From contig CM076955.1 of assembly GCA_039566865.1 (NCBI GenBank), forward strand, positions 11,795,001-11,859,000: a stretch of DNA of 64,000 nt. Direction: 5' to 3'. Below the pieces are notes generated by a model. It had not been told where the DNA came from, ran no database searches, and was given only the letters and a program-made list of their open reading frames with translations. Shown piece after piece: positions 10,413 through 24,054 of this stretch. Each line of letters opens with the position of its first letter. The stretch's first letter is position 1. Origin of the DNA: Aurelia coerulea (lineage: Eukaryota > Cnidaria > Scyphozoa > Semaeostomeae > Ulmaridae). Position numbers and translations under genes: made by a program.

Positions 10413-12900
10413 GCTGCACTAATATAGTGCTATAAAAGAAGTAACTAGCAGAACTAAAGTTTTAGAGAACGATTAGTGCAATACTGTTTATAATATAAAT
10501 TGCAGCTACTAATGTACGTTAATCCACACTTTTTGTGTTGATAATTTGTTTTCTTTGAGAAAATAAACTTTTAATTAATCGATGTTTGTTTATGCAGTAA
10601 AGCTAATATGAGACTAAACTACTGTCTATAGTAATGTCTCCAAGAATGGTTGCTGCAGCACAAATATAGGGCTATAAAAGAAGTAACTGGCAGAACTTAA
10701 GTTTTAAAGAACGATGATTGCAATACTCTTTATAATATAAATTTCAGCTACTAAAGTACGTTAATCCCCATTTTTTGTGTTTATATTTTGTTTTCTTTGA
10801 GAAAATAAGCATTTAATTAATCGATGTTTTTTATGCAGTAAAGCTACAATGAGACTAAAGAAAAAACTAATGTCTATAGTAATGTTTCCAAGAATGGTTG
10901 CTGCAGCACTAATATAGTGCAATAAACGAAGTAGCTGGCAGAACTAAAGTTTTAAAGAACGATGAGTTCCATACTGTTTATAATATAAATTGTAGCTACT
11001 AAAGTACGTTAATCCACACTTTTTGTGTTTATAATTTGTTTTCTTTGAGAAAATAAACATTTAATGAATCGATGTTTGTTTATTCATTAAAGCTAAATTG
11101 AGACTAAAGAAAAAACTAATGTCGAAAGTAATTTTTCCAAGAATGGTTGCTGTGGCACTAATATATTGCTATAAAAGAAGTTACTGGTAGAAATAAAGTT
11201 TTTAAGGACAATGAGTGCAATACTCTTTATAATATCAATTTTAGCTACTAAAGTACGTTAATCCCCATTTTTTGTGTTTATATTTTGTTTTCTCTCAGAA
11301 AATAAACATTTAATTGATCGATGTTTGTTTATGAAGTAAAGCTAAAATAAGAACAAAAAATAAAAACAAATGTCTATAGTAATGTTTCCAAGAATGGTTG
11401 CTGCAGCACTAATATAGTGCTATAAAAGAAGTAACTAGCAGAACTAAAGTTTTAGAGAACGATTAGTGCAATACTGTTTATAATATAAATTGCAGCTACT
11501 AATGTACGTTAATCCACACTTTTTGTGTTGATAATTTGTTTTCTTTGAGAAAATAAACTTTTAATTAATCGATGTTTGTTTATGCAGTAAAGCTAATATG
11601 AGACTAAACTACTGTCTATAGTAATGTCTCCAAGAATGGTTGCTGCAGCACAAATATAGGGCTATAAAAGAAGTAACTGGCAGAACTTAAGTTTTAAAGA
11701 ACGATGATTGAAATACTCTTTATAATATAAATTTCAGCTACTAAAGTACGTTAATCCCCATTTTTTGTGTTTATATTTTGTTTTCTTTGAGAAAATAAGC
11801 ATTTAATTAATCGATGTTTTTTATGCAGTAAAGCTACAATGAGACTAAAGAAAAAACTAATGTCTATAGTAATGTTTCCAAGAATGGTTGCTGCAGCACT
11901 AATATAGTGCAATAAACGAAGTAGCTGGCAGAACTAAAGTTTTAAAGAACGATGAGTTCCATACTGTTTATAATATAAATTGTAGCTACTAAAGTACGTT
12001 AATCCACACTTTTTGTGTTTATAATTTGTTTTCTTTGAGAAAATAAACATTTAATGAATCGATGTTTGTTTATTCATTAAAGCTAAATTGAGACTAAAGA
12101 AAAAACTAATGTCGAAAGTAATTTTTCCAAGAATGGTTGCTGTGGCACTAATATATTGCTATAAAAGAAGTTACTGGTAGAAATAAAGTTTTGAAGGACA
12201 ATGAGTGCAATACTCTTTATAATATCAATTTTAGCTACTAAAGTACGTTAATCCCCATTTTTTGTGTTTATATTTTGTTTTCTCTCAGAAAATAAACATT
12301 TAATTGATCGATGTTTGTTTATGAAGTAAAGCTAAAATAAGAACAAAAAATAAAAACAAATGTCTATAGTAATGTTTCCAAGAATGGTTGCTGCAGCACT
12401 AATATAGTGCTATAAAAGAAGTAACTAGCAGAACTAAAGTTTTAGAGAACGATTAGTGCAATACTGTTTATAATATAAATTGCAGCTACTAATGTACGTT
12501 AATCCACACTTTTTGTGTTGATAATTTGTTTTCTTTGAGAAAATAAACTTTTAATTAATCGATGTTTGTTTATGCAGTAAAGCTAATATGAGACTAAACT
12601 ACTGTCTATAGTAATGTCTCCAAGAATGGTTGCTGCAGCACAAATATAGGGCTATAAAAGAAGTAACTGGCAGAACTTAAGTTTTAAAGAACGATGATTG
12701 CAATACTCTTTATAATATAAATTTCAGCTACTAAAGTACGTTAATCCCCATTTTTTGTGTTTATATTTTGTTTTCTTTGAGAAAATAAGCATTTAATTAA
12801 TCGATGTTTTTTATGCAGTAAAGCTACAATGAGACTAAAGAAAAAACTAATGTCTATAGTAATGTTTCCAAGAATGGTTGCTGCAGCACTAATATAGTGC
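10413..12900 (+). repeat. Higher-order repeat, 990-bp period, about 2.5 copies
   Basis: GTAACTAGCAGAAC with GATTAGTGCAATAC occurs at 10,441, 11,431 and 12,421, exactly 990 bp apart. The intervening sequence (four monomers) is almost identical, with only rare differences such as TTTTTAAGG versus TTTTGAAGG near 11,190 and 12,180 and GATTGAAAT versus GATTGCAAT near 11,707. The third copy stops at 12,900, where GTGCAATAAACG of the first two copies is replaced by GTGCTATAAACG. This is one of the youngest amplifications in the window. Confidence 0.92.
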
Positions 12901-13590
12901 TATAAACGAAGTAACTGGCAGAACTAAAGTTGTAAACAACGATGATTGCAATACTCTTTATAATATCAATTGTAGCTACTAAAGTACGTTAATCCACACA
13001 TTTTGTGTTTATATTTTGTTTTCTTTGAGAAAATAAACATTTAATGAATCGATGTTTGTTTATTCATTAAAGCTAAATTGAGATTAAAGAAAAAGTTAAT
13101 GTCTATAGTAATATTTCCAAAAATGGTTGCTGCGAAACTAATATAGTGAGTGCTATAAAACAAGTTACTGGTAGAAGTAAAGTTTTGAAGGACGACGAGT
13201 TCAATACTCCTTATGATATAAATTTTAGCCACTAAAGTACGTTAATCCCCATTTTTTGTGTTTATATTTTGTTTTCTTTAAGAAAATAAAATTTTAATTA
13301 ACCGATGTTTGTTTATGCCGTAAAGGTAAAAAGAGATTAAAGAAAAAGCTAGTGTCTATAGTAATGTTTCCAAAAATGGTTGCTGCAGCACTAATATAGT
13401 GCCAAAAAAGAAGTAACTGGAAGAACTAAAGTTTTAAAGAACGATGAGTGCAATACTCTTTATAATATAAATTTTAGCTACTAAATTACGTTAATCCCCA
13501 TTTTTTGTGTTTATATTTTGTTTTCTACCAGAAAATAAACATTTAATTGTTCGATGTTTGTTTATGAAGTAAAGCTAAAATGAGAATAAA

Positions 13591-13629
13591 AAAAAACTAA
13601 TGTCTGGTAGAACTAAAAAACTAATGTCT
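13591..13629 (+). repeat. 24-bp internal duplication within a monomer
   Basis: AAAAAACTAATGTCT occurs at 13,591-13,605 and again at 13,615-13,629. The nine bases between, GGTAGAACT, match the normal ACTGGTAGAACTAAAG segment that lies elsewhere in the monomer. This looks like a short template-switch insertion rather than simple slippage. It is seen only once in the window. Confidence 0.8.
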
Positions 13630-16129
13630 ATAGTAATGTTTCCAAGAATGGTTGCTGCAGTACTAACATAGTGCTATAAAAGAAGTAACTGGCAGAACTA
13701 AAGTTGTAAAGAACGATGAGTGCAATACTGTTTATAATATAAATTGTAGCAACTAAAGTACGTTAATCCACACTTTTTGTGTTTAAATTTTGCATTATTT
13801 GAGAAAATAAACATTTAAATAATCGATGTTTGTTTATGCAGTAAAGCTAAAATGAGATTAAAGAAAAAGTTAATGTCTATAGCAATGTTTCAAAAAATGG
13901 TTGCTGCGAAACTAATATAGTGAGTGCTATAAAACAAGTTACTGGTAGAAGTAAAGTTTTGAAGGACGAAGAGTGCAATACTGCTTATAATATAAATTTT
14001 AGCCACTAAAGTACGTTAATCCTCATTTTTTGTGTTTATATTTTGCTTTCTCTCAGAAAATAAACATTTAAATAATCGATGTTTTTTTATGCAGTAAAGC
14101 TACAATGAGACTAAAGAAAAAACTAATGTCTATAGTAATGTTTCCAAGAATGGTTGCTGCAGCACTAATATAGTGCTATAAACGAAGTAGCTGGCAGAAC
14201 TAAAGTTTTAAAGAACGATGAGTTCCATACTCTTTATAATATAAATTGTAGCTACTAAAGTACGTTAATCCACACTTTTTGTGTTTATAATTTGTTTTCT
14301 TTGAGAAAATAAACATTTAATGAATCGATGTTTGTTTATTCATTAAAGCTAAATTGAGACTAAAGAAAAAACTAATGTCGAAAGTAATTTTTCCAAGAAT
14401 GGTTGCTGTGGCACTAATATAGTGCTATAAAAGAAGTTACTGGTAGAAATAAAGTTTTGAAGGACAATGAGTGCAATACTCTTTATAATATAAATTTTAG
14501 CTACTAAAGTACGTTAATCCCCATTTTTTGTGTTGATAACTTGTTTTCTTTGAGAAAATAAACTTTAAATTAATCGATGTTTGTTTATGCAGTAAAGCTA
14601 ATATGAGACTAAACTACTCTCTATAGTAATGTTTCCAAGAATGGTTGCTGCAGCACAAATATAGGACTATAAAAGAAGTAACTGGCAGAACTACAGTTTT
14701 AAAGAAGGATGATTGCAATACTCTTTATAATATCAATTGTAGCTACTAAAGTACGTTAATCCACACATTTTGTGTTTATATTTTGTTTTCTTTGAGAAAA
14801 TAAACATTTAATGAATCGATGTTTGTTTATTCATTAAAGCTAAATTGAGATTAAAGAAAAAGTTAATGTCTATAGTAATATTTCCAAAAATGGTTGCTGC
14901 TAAACTAATATAGTGAGTGCTATAAAACAAGTTACTGGTAGAAGTAAAGTTTTGAAGGACGACGAGTTCAATACTCCTTATGATATAAATTTTAGCCACT
15001 AAAGTACGTTAATCCCCATTTTTTGTGTTTATATTTTGTTTTCTTTAAGAAAATAAAATTTTAATTAACCGATGTTTGTTTATGCCGTAAAGGTAAAAAA
15101 AGATTAAAGAAAAAGCTATTGTCTATAGTAATGTTTCCAAAAATGGTTGCTGCAGCACTAATATAGTGCTAAAAAAGAAGTAACAGGCAGAACTAAAGTT
15201 TTAAAGAAGGATGAGTGCAGTACTCTTTATAATATAAATTTTAGCAACTGAAGTACGTTAATCCCCGTTTTTTGTGTTTATATTTTGTTTTCTTTGAGAA
15301 AATAAACATTTAATTAATCGATGTTTGTTTATGCAGTAAAGCTAAAATGAGACTAAAGAAAAAACTAATGTCTATAGTAATGTTTCCAAGAATTGTTGCT
15401 GCAGCACTAATATAGTGCTATAAAAGAAGTAGCTGGCAGAACTAAAGTTTTAAAGAACGATGAGTGCAATACTCTTTATAATATAAATTTTAGCTACCAA
15501 ATTACGTTAATCCCCGTTTTTTGTGTTTATATTTTGTTTTCTTTGAGAAAATAAACATTTAATTAATCGATGTTTTTTATGCAGTAAAGCTAAAATGAGA
15601 CTAAAGAAAAAACTAATGTCTATAGTAATGTTTCCAAGAATTGTTGCTGCAGCACTAATATAGTGCTGTAAAAGAAGTAGCTGGCAGAACTAAAGTTTTA
15701 AAGAACGATGAGTTCAATACTCTTTATAACATAAATTGTAGCTACTAAAGTACGTTAATCCACACTTTTTGTGTTTATATTTTGTTTTCTTTGAGAAAAT
15801 AAACATTTAATTAATCGATATTTGTTTATGCAGTAAAGCTAAAGTGAGACTAAAGAAAAAACTAATGTCTATAGTAATGTTTCCAAGAATGGTTGCTGCG
15901 AAACTAATATAGTGCTATAAAAGAAGTTACTGGTAGAACTAAAGTTTTGAAGGACGATGAGTGCAATACTCCTTATAATATTAATTTTAGCTACTAAAGT
16001 ACGTTAATCCCCATTTTTTGTGTTTATATTTTGTTTTCTCCCAGAAAATAAACATTTAATTGATCGATGTTTGTTTATGAAGTAAAGCTAAAATGAGAAC
16101 AAATAAAAAACTAATGTCTATAGTAATGT

Positions 16130-17540
16130 TTCCAAGAATGGTTGCTGCAGTACTAATATAGTGCTATAAAAGAAGTAACTGGCAGAACTAAAGTTGTAAA
16201 GAACGATGAGTGCAATACTGTTTATAATATAAATTGTAGCAACTAAAGTACGTTAATCCACACTTTTTGTGTTTAAATTTTGCATTCTTTGAGAAAATAA
16301 ACATTTAAATAATCGATATTTGTTTATGCAGTAAAGCTAAAATGAGATTAAAGAAAAAGTTAATGTCTATAGCAATGTTTCCAAAAATGGTTGCTGCGAA
16401 ACTAAGATAGTGAGTGCTATAAAACAAGTTACTGGTAGAAGTATAGTTTTGAAGGACGAAGAGTGCAATACTCCTTATAATATAAATTTTAGCCACTAAA
16501 GTACGTTAATCCCCATTTTTTGTGTTTATATTTTGTTTTCTTTAAGAAAATAAAATTTTAATTAACTGATGTTTGTTTATGCCGTAAAGCTAAAAAGAGA
16601 TTAAAGAAAAAGCTAATGTCTGTAGTAATGTTTGCAAGAATAGTTGCTGCAGCACTAATATAGTGCTATAAAAGAAGTAACTGGAGGAACTAAAGTTTTA
16701 AAGAACGATGAGTGCAATACTCTTTATAATATAAATTGTAGCTACTAAAGTACGTTAATCCACACTTTTTGTGTTTATATTTTGTTTTCTTTGAGAAAAT
16801 AAACATTTAATGAATCGATGTTTGTTTATTCACTAAAGCTAAATTGAGACTAAACTACTGTCTATAGTAATGTCTCCAAGAATGGTTGCTGCAGCACAAA
16901 TATAGGGCTATAAAAGAAGTAACTGGCAGAACTTAAGTTTTAAAGAACGATGATTGCAATACTCTTTATAATATAAATTTCAGCTACTAAAGTACGTTAA
17001 TCCCCATTTTTTGTGTTTATATTTTGTTTTCTTTGAGAAAATAAGCATTTAATTAATCGATGTTTTTCATGCAGTAAAGCTAAAATGAGACTAAAGAAAA
17101 AACTAATGTCTAAAGTAATTTTTCCAAGAATAGTTGCTGCAGTACTAATATAGTGCTATAAAAGAAGTAACTGGCAGAACTAAAGTTGTAAAGAACGATG
17201 AGTGCAATACTGTTTATAATATAAATTGTAGCAACTAAAGTACGTTAATCCACACTTTTTGTGTTTAAATTTTGCATTCTTTGAGAAAATAAACATTTAA
17301 ATAATCGATATTTGTTTATGCAGTAAAGCTAAAATGAGATTAAAGAAAAAGTTAATGTCTATAGCAATGTTTCCAAAAATGGTTGCTGCGAAACTAAGAT
17401 AGTGAGTGCTATAAAACAAGTTACTGGTAGAAGTAAAGTTTTGAAGGACGAAGAGTGCAATACTGCTTATAATATAAATTTTAGCCACTAAAGTACGTTA
17501 ATCCCCATTTTCTGTGTTTATATTTTGCTTTCTATAAGAA
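16130..17540 (+). repeat. Local duplication, 992-bp offset
   Basis: A segment of about 410 bp at 16,130-16,540, with GCAGTACTAATATAG, TTTTGCATTC and AACTAAGATAGTGAG, recurs at about 17,122-17,540 with an offset of 992 bp (four monomers). The same two monomers also relate to the extreme left end (about 230-590) and to 13,640-14,030. Confidence 0.8.
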
Positions 17541-17994
17541 AATAAAATTTTAATTAATCGATATTTGTTTATGCAGTAAAGCTAAAGTGAGACTAAAGAA
17601 AAAACTAATGTCTAAAGTAATTTTTCCAAGAATGGTTGCTGCGGCACTAATATAGTGCTATAAAAGAAGTTACTGGTAGAACTAAAGTTTTGAAGGAAAA
17701 TGAGTGCAATACTCTTTATAATATAAATTTTAGCTACTAAAGTACGTTAATCCCCTATTTTTTGTGTTGATAATTTGTTTTCTTTGAGAAAATAAACTTT
17801 TAATTAATCGATGTTTGTTTATGCAGTAAAGCTAATATGAGACTAAACTACTGTCTATAGTAATGTTTCCAAGAATGGTTGCTGCAGCACAAAAATGGGG
17901 TTTAAAAGAAGTAACTGGCAGAACTAAAGTTTTAAAGAACGATGAGTGCAATACTCTTTATAATATAAATTTTAGCTACTAAATTACGTTAATC

Positions 17995-19400
17995 CCCATT
18001 TTTTGTGTTTATATTTTGTTTCCTTTGAGAAAATAAACTTTTAATTAATCGATGTTTTTTATGCAGTAAAGCTAAAATGAGACTAAAGAAAAAACTAATG
18101 TCTAAAGTAATTTTTCCAAGAATAGTTGCTGCGTCACTAATATAGTGCTATAAAAGAAGTTGCTGGTAGAACTAAAGTTTTGAAGGACAATGAGTGCAAT
18201 ACTCTTTATAATATAAATTTTAGCTACTAAAGAACGTTAATCCCCATTTTTTGTGTTGATAATTTGTTTTCTTTGAGAAAATAAACTTTTAATTAATCGA
18301 TGTTTGTTTATGCAGTAAAGCTAATATGAGACTAAACTACTCTCTATAGTAATGTTTCCAAGAATGGTTGCTGCAGCACAAATATAGGGCTTTAAAAGAA
18401 GTTACTGCTGAAATAAAGTTTTGAAGGACAATGAGTGCAATACTCTTTATAATATAAATTTTAGCTACTAAAGTACGTTAATCCCCATTTTTTGTGTTGA
18501 TAATTTGTTTTCTTTGAGAAAATAAACTTTTAATTAATCGATGTTTGTTTATGCAGTAAAGCTAATATGAGACTAAACTACTGTCAATAGTAATGTTTCC
18601 AAGAATGGTTGCTGCAGCACAAATATGGGGCTATAAAAGAAGTTACTGGCAGAACTAAAGTTTTAAAGAAGGATGATTGCAATACTCTTTATAATATAAA
18701 TTTCAGCTACTAAAGTACGTTAGTCCCCATTTTTTGTGTTTATATTTTGTTTCCTTTGAGAAAATAAACTTTTAATTAATCGATGTTTTTTATGCAGTAA
18801 AGCTAAAATGAGACTAAAGAAAAAACTAATGTCTGAAGTAATTTTTCCAAGAATAGTTGCTGCGTCACTAATATAGTGCTATAAAAGAAGTTGCTGGTAG
18901 AACTAAAGTTTTGAAGGACAATGAGTGCAATACTCTTTATAATATAAATTTTAGCTACTAAAGAACGTTAATCCCCATTTTTTGTGTTGATAATTTGTTT
19001 TCTTTGAGAAAATAAACTTTTAATTAATCGATGTTTGTTTATGCAGTAAAGCTAATATGAGACTAAACTACTGTCTATAGTAATGTTTCCAAGAATGGTT
19101 GCTTCAGCACAAATATAGGGCTTTAAAAGAAGTTACTGCTGAAATAAAGTTTTGAAGGACAATGAGTGCAATACTCTTTATAATATAAATTTTAGCTACT
19201 AAAGTACGTTAATCCCCATTTTTTGTGTTGATAATTTGTTTTCTTTGAGAAAATAAACTTTTAATTAATCGATGTTTGTTTATGCAGTAAAGCTAATATG
19301 AGACTAAACTACTGTCAATAGTAATGTTTCCAAGAATGGTTGCTGCAGCACAAATATGGGGCTATAAAAGAAGTTACTGGCAGAACTAAAGTTTTAAAGA
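17995..19400 (+). repeat. Higher-order repeat, 731-bp period, two copies
   Basis: Copies at about 17,995-18,725 and 18,726-19,400 share a 731-bp offset. Diagnostic variants are TTTCCTTTGAG (18,020 and 18,751), GCGTCACTAA (18,131 and 18,862), AGAACGTTAA (18,231 and 18,962), GGGCTTTAAAAG and CTGTCAATAG. The length equals 249 + 241 + 241, that is, one standard and two short 241-bp monomers. The block near 31,430-31,760 contains a related segment. Confidence 0.9.
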
Positions 19401-20907
19401 ATGATGAGTGCAATACTCTTTATAATATAAATTTTAGCTACAAAAGTACGTTAATCCCCATTTTTTGTGTTTTTTTTTTGTTTTCTTTGAGAAAATAAAC
19501 ATTTACTTAATCGATGTTTGTTGATGCAGTAAATCTAAAATGAGATTAAAGAAAAAGTTAATGTCTATAGTAATATTTCCAAAAATGGTAGCTGCGAAAT
19601 TAATATAGTGATTGCTATAAAACAAGTTACTGGTAGAAGTAAAGTTTTGAAGGACGAAGAGTGCAATACTCCTTATAATATAAATTTTAGCCACTAAAGT
19701 ACGTTAATCCCTATTTTTTGTGTTTATATTTTGTTTTCTTTAAGAAAATAAAATTTTAATTAACCGATGTTTGTTTATGCCGTAACGGTAAAAAAGATTA
19801 AAGAAAAAGCTAATGTCTATAGTAATGTTTGCAAGAATGGTTGCTGCAGCACTAATATAGTGCTAAAAAAGAAGAAACTGGAAGAACTAAAGTTTTAAAG
19901 AACGATGAGTGCAATACTCTTTATAATATAAATTCTAGCTACTAAATTACGTTAATCCCCATTTTTTGTGTTTATATTTTGTTTTCTTTGAGAAAATAAA
20001 CATTTAATTAATCGATGTTTTTTATGCAGTAAAGCTAAAATGAGACTAAAGAAAAAACTAATGTCTATAGTAATGTTTAAAAGAATGGTTGCTGCAGCAC
20101 TAATATAGTGCTATAAAAGAAGTAGCTGGAAGAACTAAAGTTTTAAAGAACGATGAGTGCAATACTCTTTATAATATAAATTTTAGCTACTAAAGTACGT
20201 TAATGCCCATTTTATGTGTTTATATTTTGTTTTCTTTGAGAAAATAATTATTTAAGTAATCGATGTTTCTTATGCAGTAAAGCTAAAATGTAATTAAAGT
20301 TAAGAGTGCTGCTGCACTAATATAGTGCTCTAAAAGAAGTAACTGGCAGAACCAAAGTTTTAGAGAACGATGAGTGCAATACTGTTTATAATATAAATTG
20401 CAGCTACTAATGTACGTTAATCCACACTTTTTGTGTTTATATTTTGTTTTCTTTGAGAAAATAAACATTTAATGAATCGATGTTTTTTATGCAGTAAAGC
20501 TAAATTGAGATTAAAGAAAAAGTTAATGTCTATAGTAATATTTCCAAAAATGGTTGCTGCGAAACTAATATAGTGAGTGCTATAAAACAAGCTACTGGTA
20601 GAAGTAAAGTTTTGAAGGACGACGAGTGCAATACTCCTTATAATATAAATTTTAGCCACTAAAGTACGTTAATCCCCATTTTTTGTGTTTATATTTTGTT
20701 TTCTTTAAGAAAATAAAATTTTAATTTACCGATGTTTGTTTATGCCGTAAAGGTAAAAAGAGATTAAAGAAAAAGCTATTGTCTATAGTAATATTTCCAA
20801 AAATGGTTAGTGCGAAACTAATATAGTGAGTGCTATAAAACAAGTTACTGGTAGAAGTAAAGCTTTAAAGAACGATGAGTGCAATGCTCTTTATAATATA
20901 AATTTTA

Positions 20908-20945
20908 GCTACTACTATTGTCTAATCTACTACTACTACTACTAT
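20908..20945 (+). repeat. CTA trinucleotide microsatellite born in a monomer
   Basis: The usual TTTTAGCTACTAAAGTAC is replaced by CTACTACTA TTGTCTAAT followed by six CTA-type units before TTTTACCTTAATG. About 30 extra bases are present relative to the related monomer near 10,285. The seed is the CTACTA already present in every monomer. Only this copy expanded. Confidence 0.85.
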
Positions 20946-23900
20946 TTTACCTTAATGCCCATTTTATGTGTTTATATTTTGTTTTCTTTGAGAAAATAAT
21001 TATTTAAGTATTCGATGTTTTTTATGCAGTAAAGCTAAAATGTAATTAAAGTTGAGAGTGCTGCTGCACTAATATAGTGCTATAAAAGAAGTAACTAGCA
21101 GAACTAAAGTTTTAGAGAACGATGAGTGCAATACTGTTTATAATATAAATTGCAGCTACTAATGTACGTTAATCCACACTTTTTGTGTTGATAATTTGTT
21201 TTCTTTGAGAAAATAAACTTTTAATTAATCGATGTTTGTTTATGCAGTAAAGCTAATATGAGACTAAACTACTGTCTATAGTAATGTCTCCAAGAATGGT
21301 TGCTGCAGCACAAATATAGGGCTATAAAAGAAGTAACTGGCAGAACTAAAGTTTTAAAGAACGATGATTGCAATACTCTTTATAATATAAATTTCAGCTA
21401 CTAAAGTACGTTAATCCCCATTTTTTGTGTTTATATTTTGTTTTCTTTGAGAAAATAAGCATTTAATTAATCGATGTTTTTCATGCCGTAAAGCTACAAT
21501 GAGACTAAAGAAAAAACTAATGTCTATAGTAATGTTTCCAAAAATGGTTGCTGCAGCACTAATATAGTGCTATAAACGAAGTAGCTGGCAGAACTAAAGT
21601 TTTAAAGAACGATGAATTCCATACTCTTTATAATATAAATTGTAGCTACTAAAGTACGTTAATCCACACTTTTTGTGTTTATAATGTGTTTTCTTTGAGA
21701 AAATAAACATTTAATGAATCGATGTTTGTTTATTCATTAAAGCTAAATTGAGACTAAAGAAAAAACTAATGTCTAAAGTAATTTTTCCAAGAATGGCTGC
21801 TGCGTCACTAATATAGTGCTATAAAAGAAGTTGCTGGTAGAACTAAAGTTTTGAAGGACAATGAGTGCAATACTCTTTATAATATAAATTTAGCTACTAA
21901 AGTACGTTAATCCCCATTTTTTGTGTTGATAATTTGTTTTCTTTGGGAAAATAAACTTTTAATTAATCGATGTTTGTTTATGCAGTAAAGCTAATATGAG
22001 ACTAAACTACTCTCTATAGTAATGTTTCCAAGAATGGTTGCTGCAGCACAAATATAGGGCTATAAAAGAAGTAACTGGCAGAACTAAAGTTTTAAAGAAG
22101 GATGATTGCAATACTCTTTATAATATAAATTGTAGCTACTAAAGTACGTTAATCCACACATTTTGTGTTTATATTTTGTTTTCTTTGAGAAAATAAACAT
22201 TTAATGAATCGATGTTTGTTTATTCATTAAAGCTAAATTGAGATTAAAGAAAAAGTTAATGTCTGTAGTAATATTTCCAAAAATGGTTGCTGCGAAACTA
22301 ATATAGTGAGTGCTATAAAACAAGTTACTGGTAGAAGTAAAGTTTTGAAGGACGACGAGTGCAATACTCCTTATAATATAAATTTTAGCCACTAAAGTAC
22401 GTTAATCCCCATTTTTTGTGTTTATGTTTTGTTTTCTTTAAGAAAATAAAATTTTAATTAACCGATGTTTGTTTATGCCGTAAAGGTAAAAAGAGATTAA
22501 AGAAAAAGCTATTGTCTATAGTAATGTTTCCAAAAATGGTTGCTGCAGCACTAATATAGTGCTAAAAAAGAAGTAACTGGAAGAACTAAAGTTTTAAAGA
22601 ACGATGAGTGCAATACTCTTTATAATATAAATTTTAGCTACTAAATTACGTTAATCCCCATTTTTTGTGTTTATATTTTGTTTTCTTTGAGAAAATAAAC
22701 TTTTAATTAATCGATGTTTGTTTATGCAGTAAAGCTAATATGAGACTAAACTACTGTCTATAGTAATGTCTCCAAGAATGGTTGCTGCAGCACAAATATA
22801 GGGCTATAAAAGAAGTAACTGGCAGAACTAAAGTTTTAAAGAATGATGATTGCAATACTCTTTATAATATAAATTTCAGCTAATAAAGTACGTTAATCCC
22901 CATTTTTTGTGTTTATATTTTGTTTTCTTTGAGAAAATAAACATTTAATTAATCGATGTTTTTTATGCAGTAAAGCTACAATGAGACTAAAGAAAAAACT
23001 AATGTCTATAGTAATGTTTCCAAGAATGGTTGCTGCAGCACTAATATAGTGCTATAAACGAAGTAGCTGGCAGAACTAAAGTTTTAAAGAACGATGAGTT
23101 CCATACTCTTTATAATATAAATTGTAGCTACTAAAGTACGTTAATCCACACTTTTTGTGTTTATAATTTGTTTTCTTTGAGAAAATAAACATTTAATGAA
23201 TCGATGTTTGTTTATTCATTAAAGCTAAATTGAGACTAAAGAAAAAACTAATGTCTAAAGTAATTTTTCCAAGAATGGTTGCTGCGGCACTAATATAGTG
23301 CTATAAAAGAAGTTACTGGTAGAAATAAAAATTTGAAGGACGATGAGTGAAATACTGTTTATAATAAAATTTTAGCTACTAAAGTATGTTAATCCCCAAT
23401 TTTTGTGTTTATATTTTGTTTTCTTTGAGAAAATAAACTTTTAATTAATCGATGTTTGTTTATGCAGTAAAGCTAATATGAGACTAAACTACTCTCTATA
23501 GTAATGTTTCCAAGAATGGTTGCTGCAGCACAAATATAGGGCTATAAAAGAAGTAACTGGCAGAACTAAAGTTTTAAAGAAGGATGATTGCAATACTCCT
23601 TATAATATAAATTGTAGCTACTAAAGTACGTTAATCCACACATTTTGTGTTTATATTTTGTTTTCTTATAGAAAATAAACATTTAATGAATCGATGTTTG
23701 TTTATTCATTAAAGCTAAATTGACATTAAAGAAAAAGTTAATGTCTATATTAATATTTCCAAAAATGGTTGCTGCGAAACTAATATAGTGAGTGCTATAA
23801 AACAAGTTACTGGTAGAAGTAAAGTTTTGAAGGACGACGAGTGCAATACTCCTTATAATATAAATTTTAGCCACTAAAGTACGTTAATCCCCATTTTTTG

Positions 23901-24054
23901 TGTTTATATTTTGTTTTCTTTAAGAAAATAAAATTTTAATTAACCGATGTTTGTTTATGCCGTAAAGGTAAAAAGAGATTAAAGAAAAAGCTATTGTCTA
24001 TAGTAATGTTTGCAAGAATGGTTGCTGCAGCACTAATATAGTGCTAAAAAAGAA

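Noticed and set aside
20283..20468. A 61-codon minus-strand open frame overlapping the 20,417 one
   Set aside because: It spans the junction of a 218-bp monomer and its neighbour in a different frame, with no recognisable product. It is a chance frame in AT-rich repeat.
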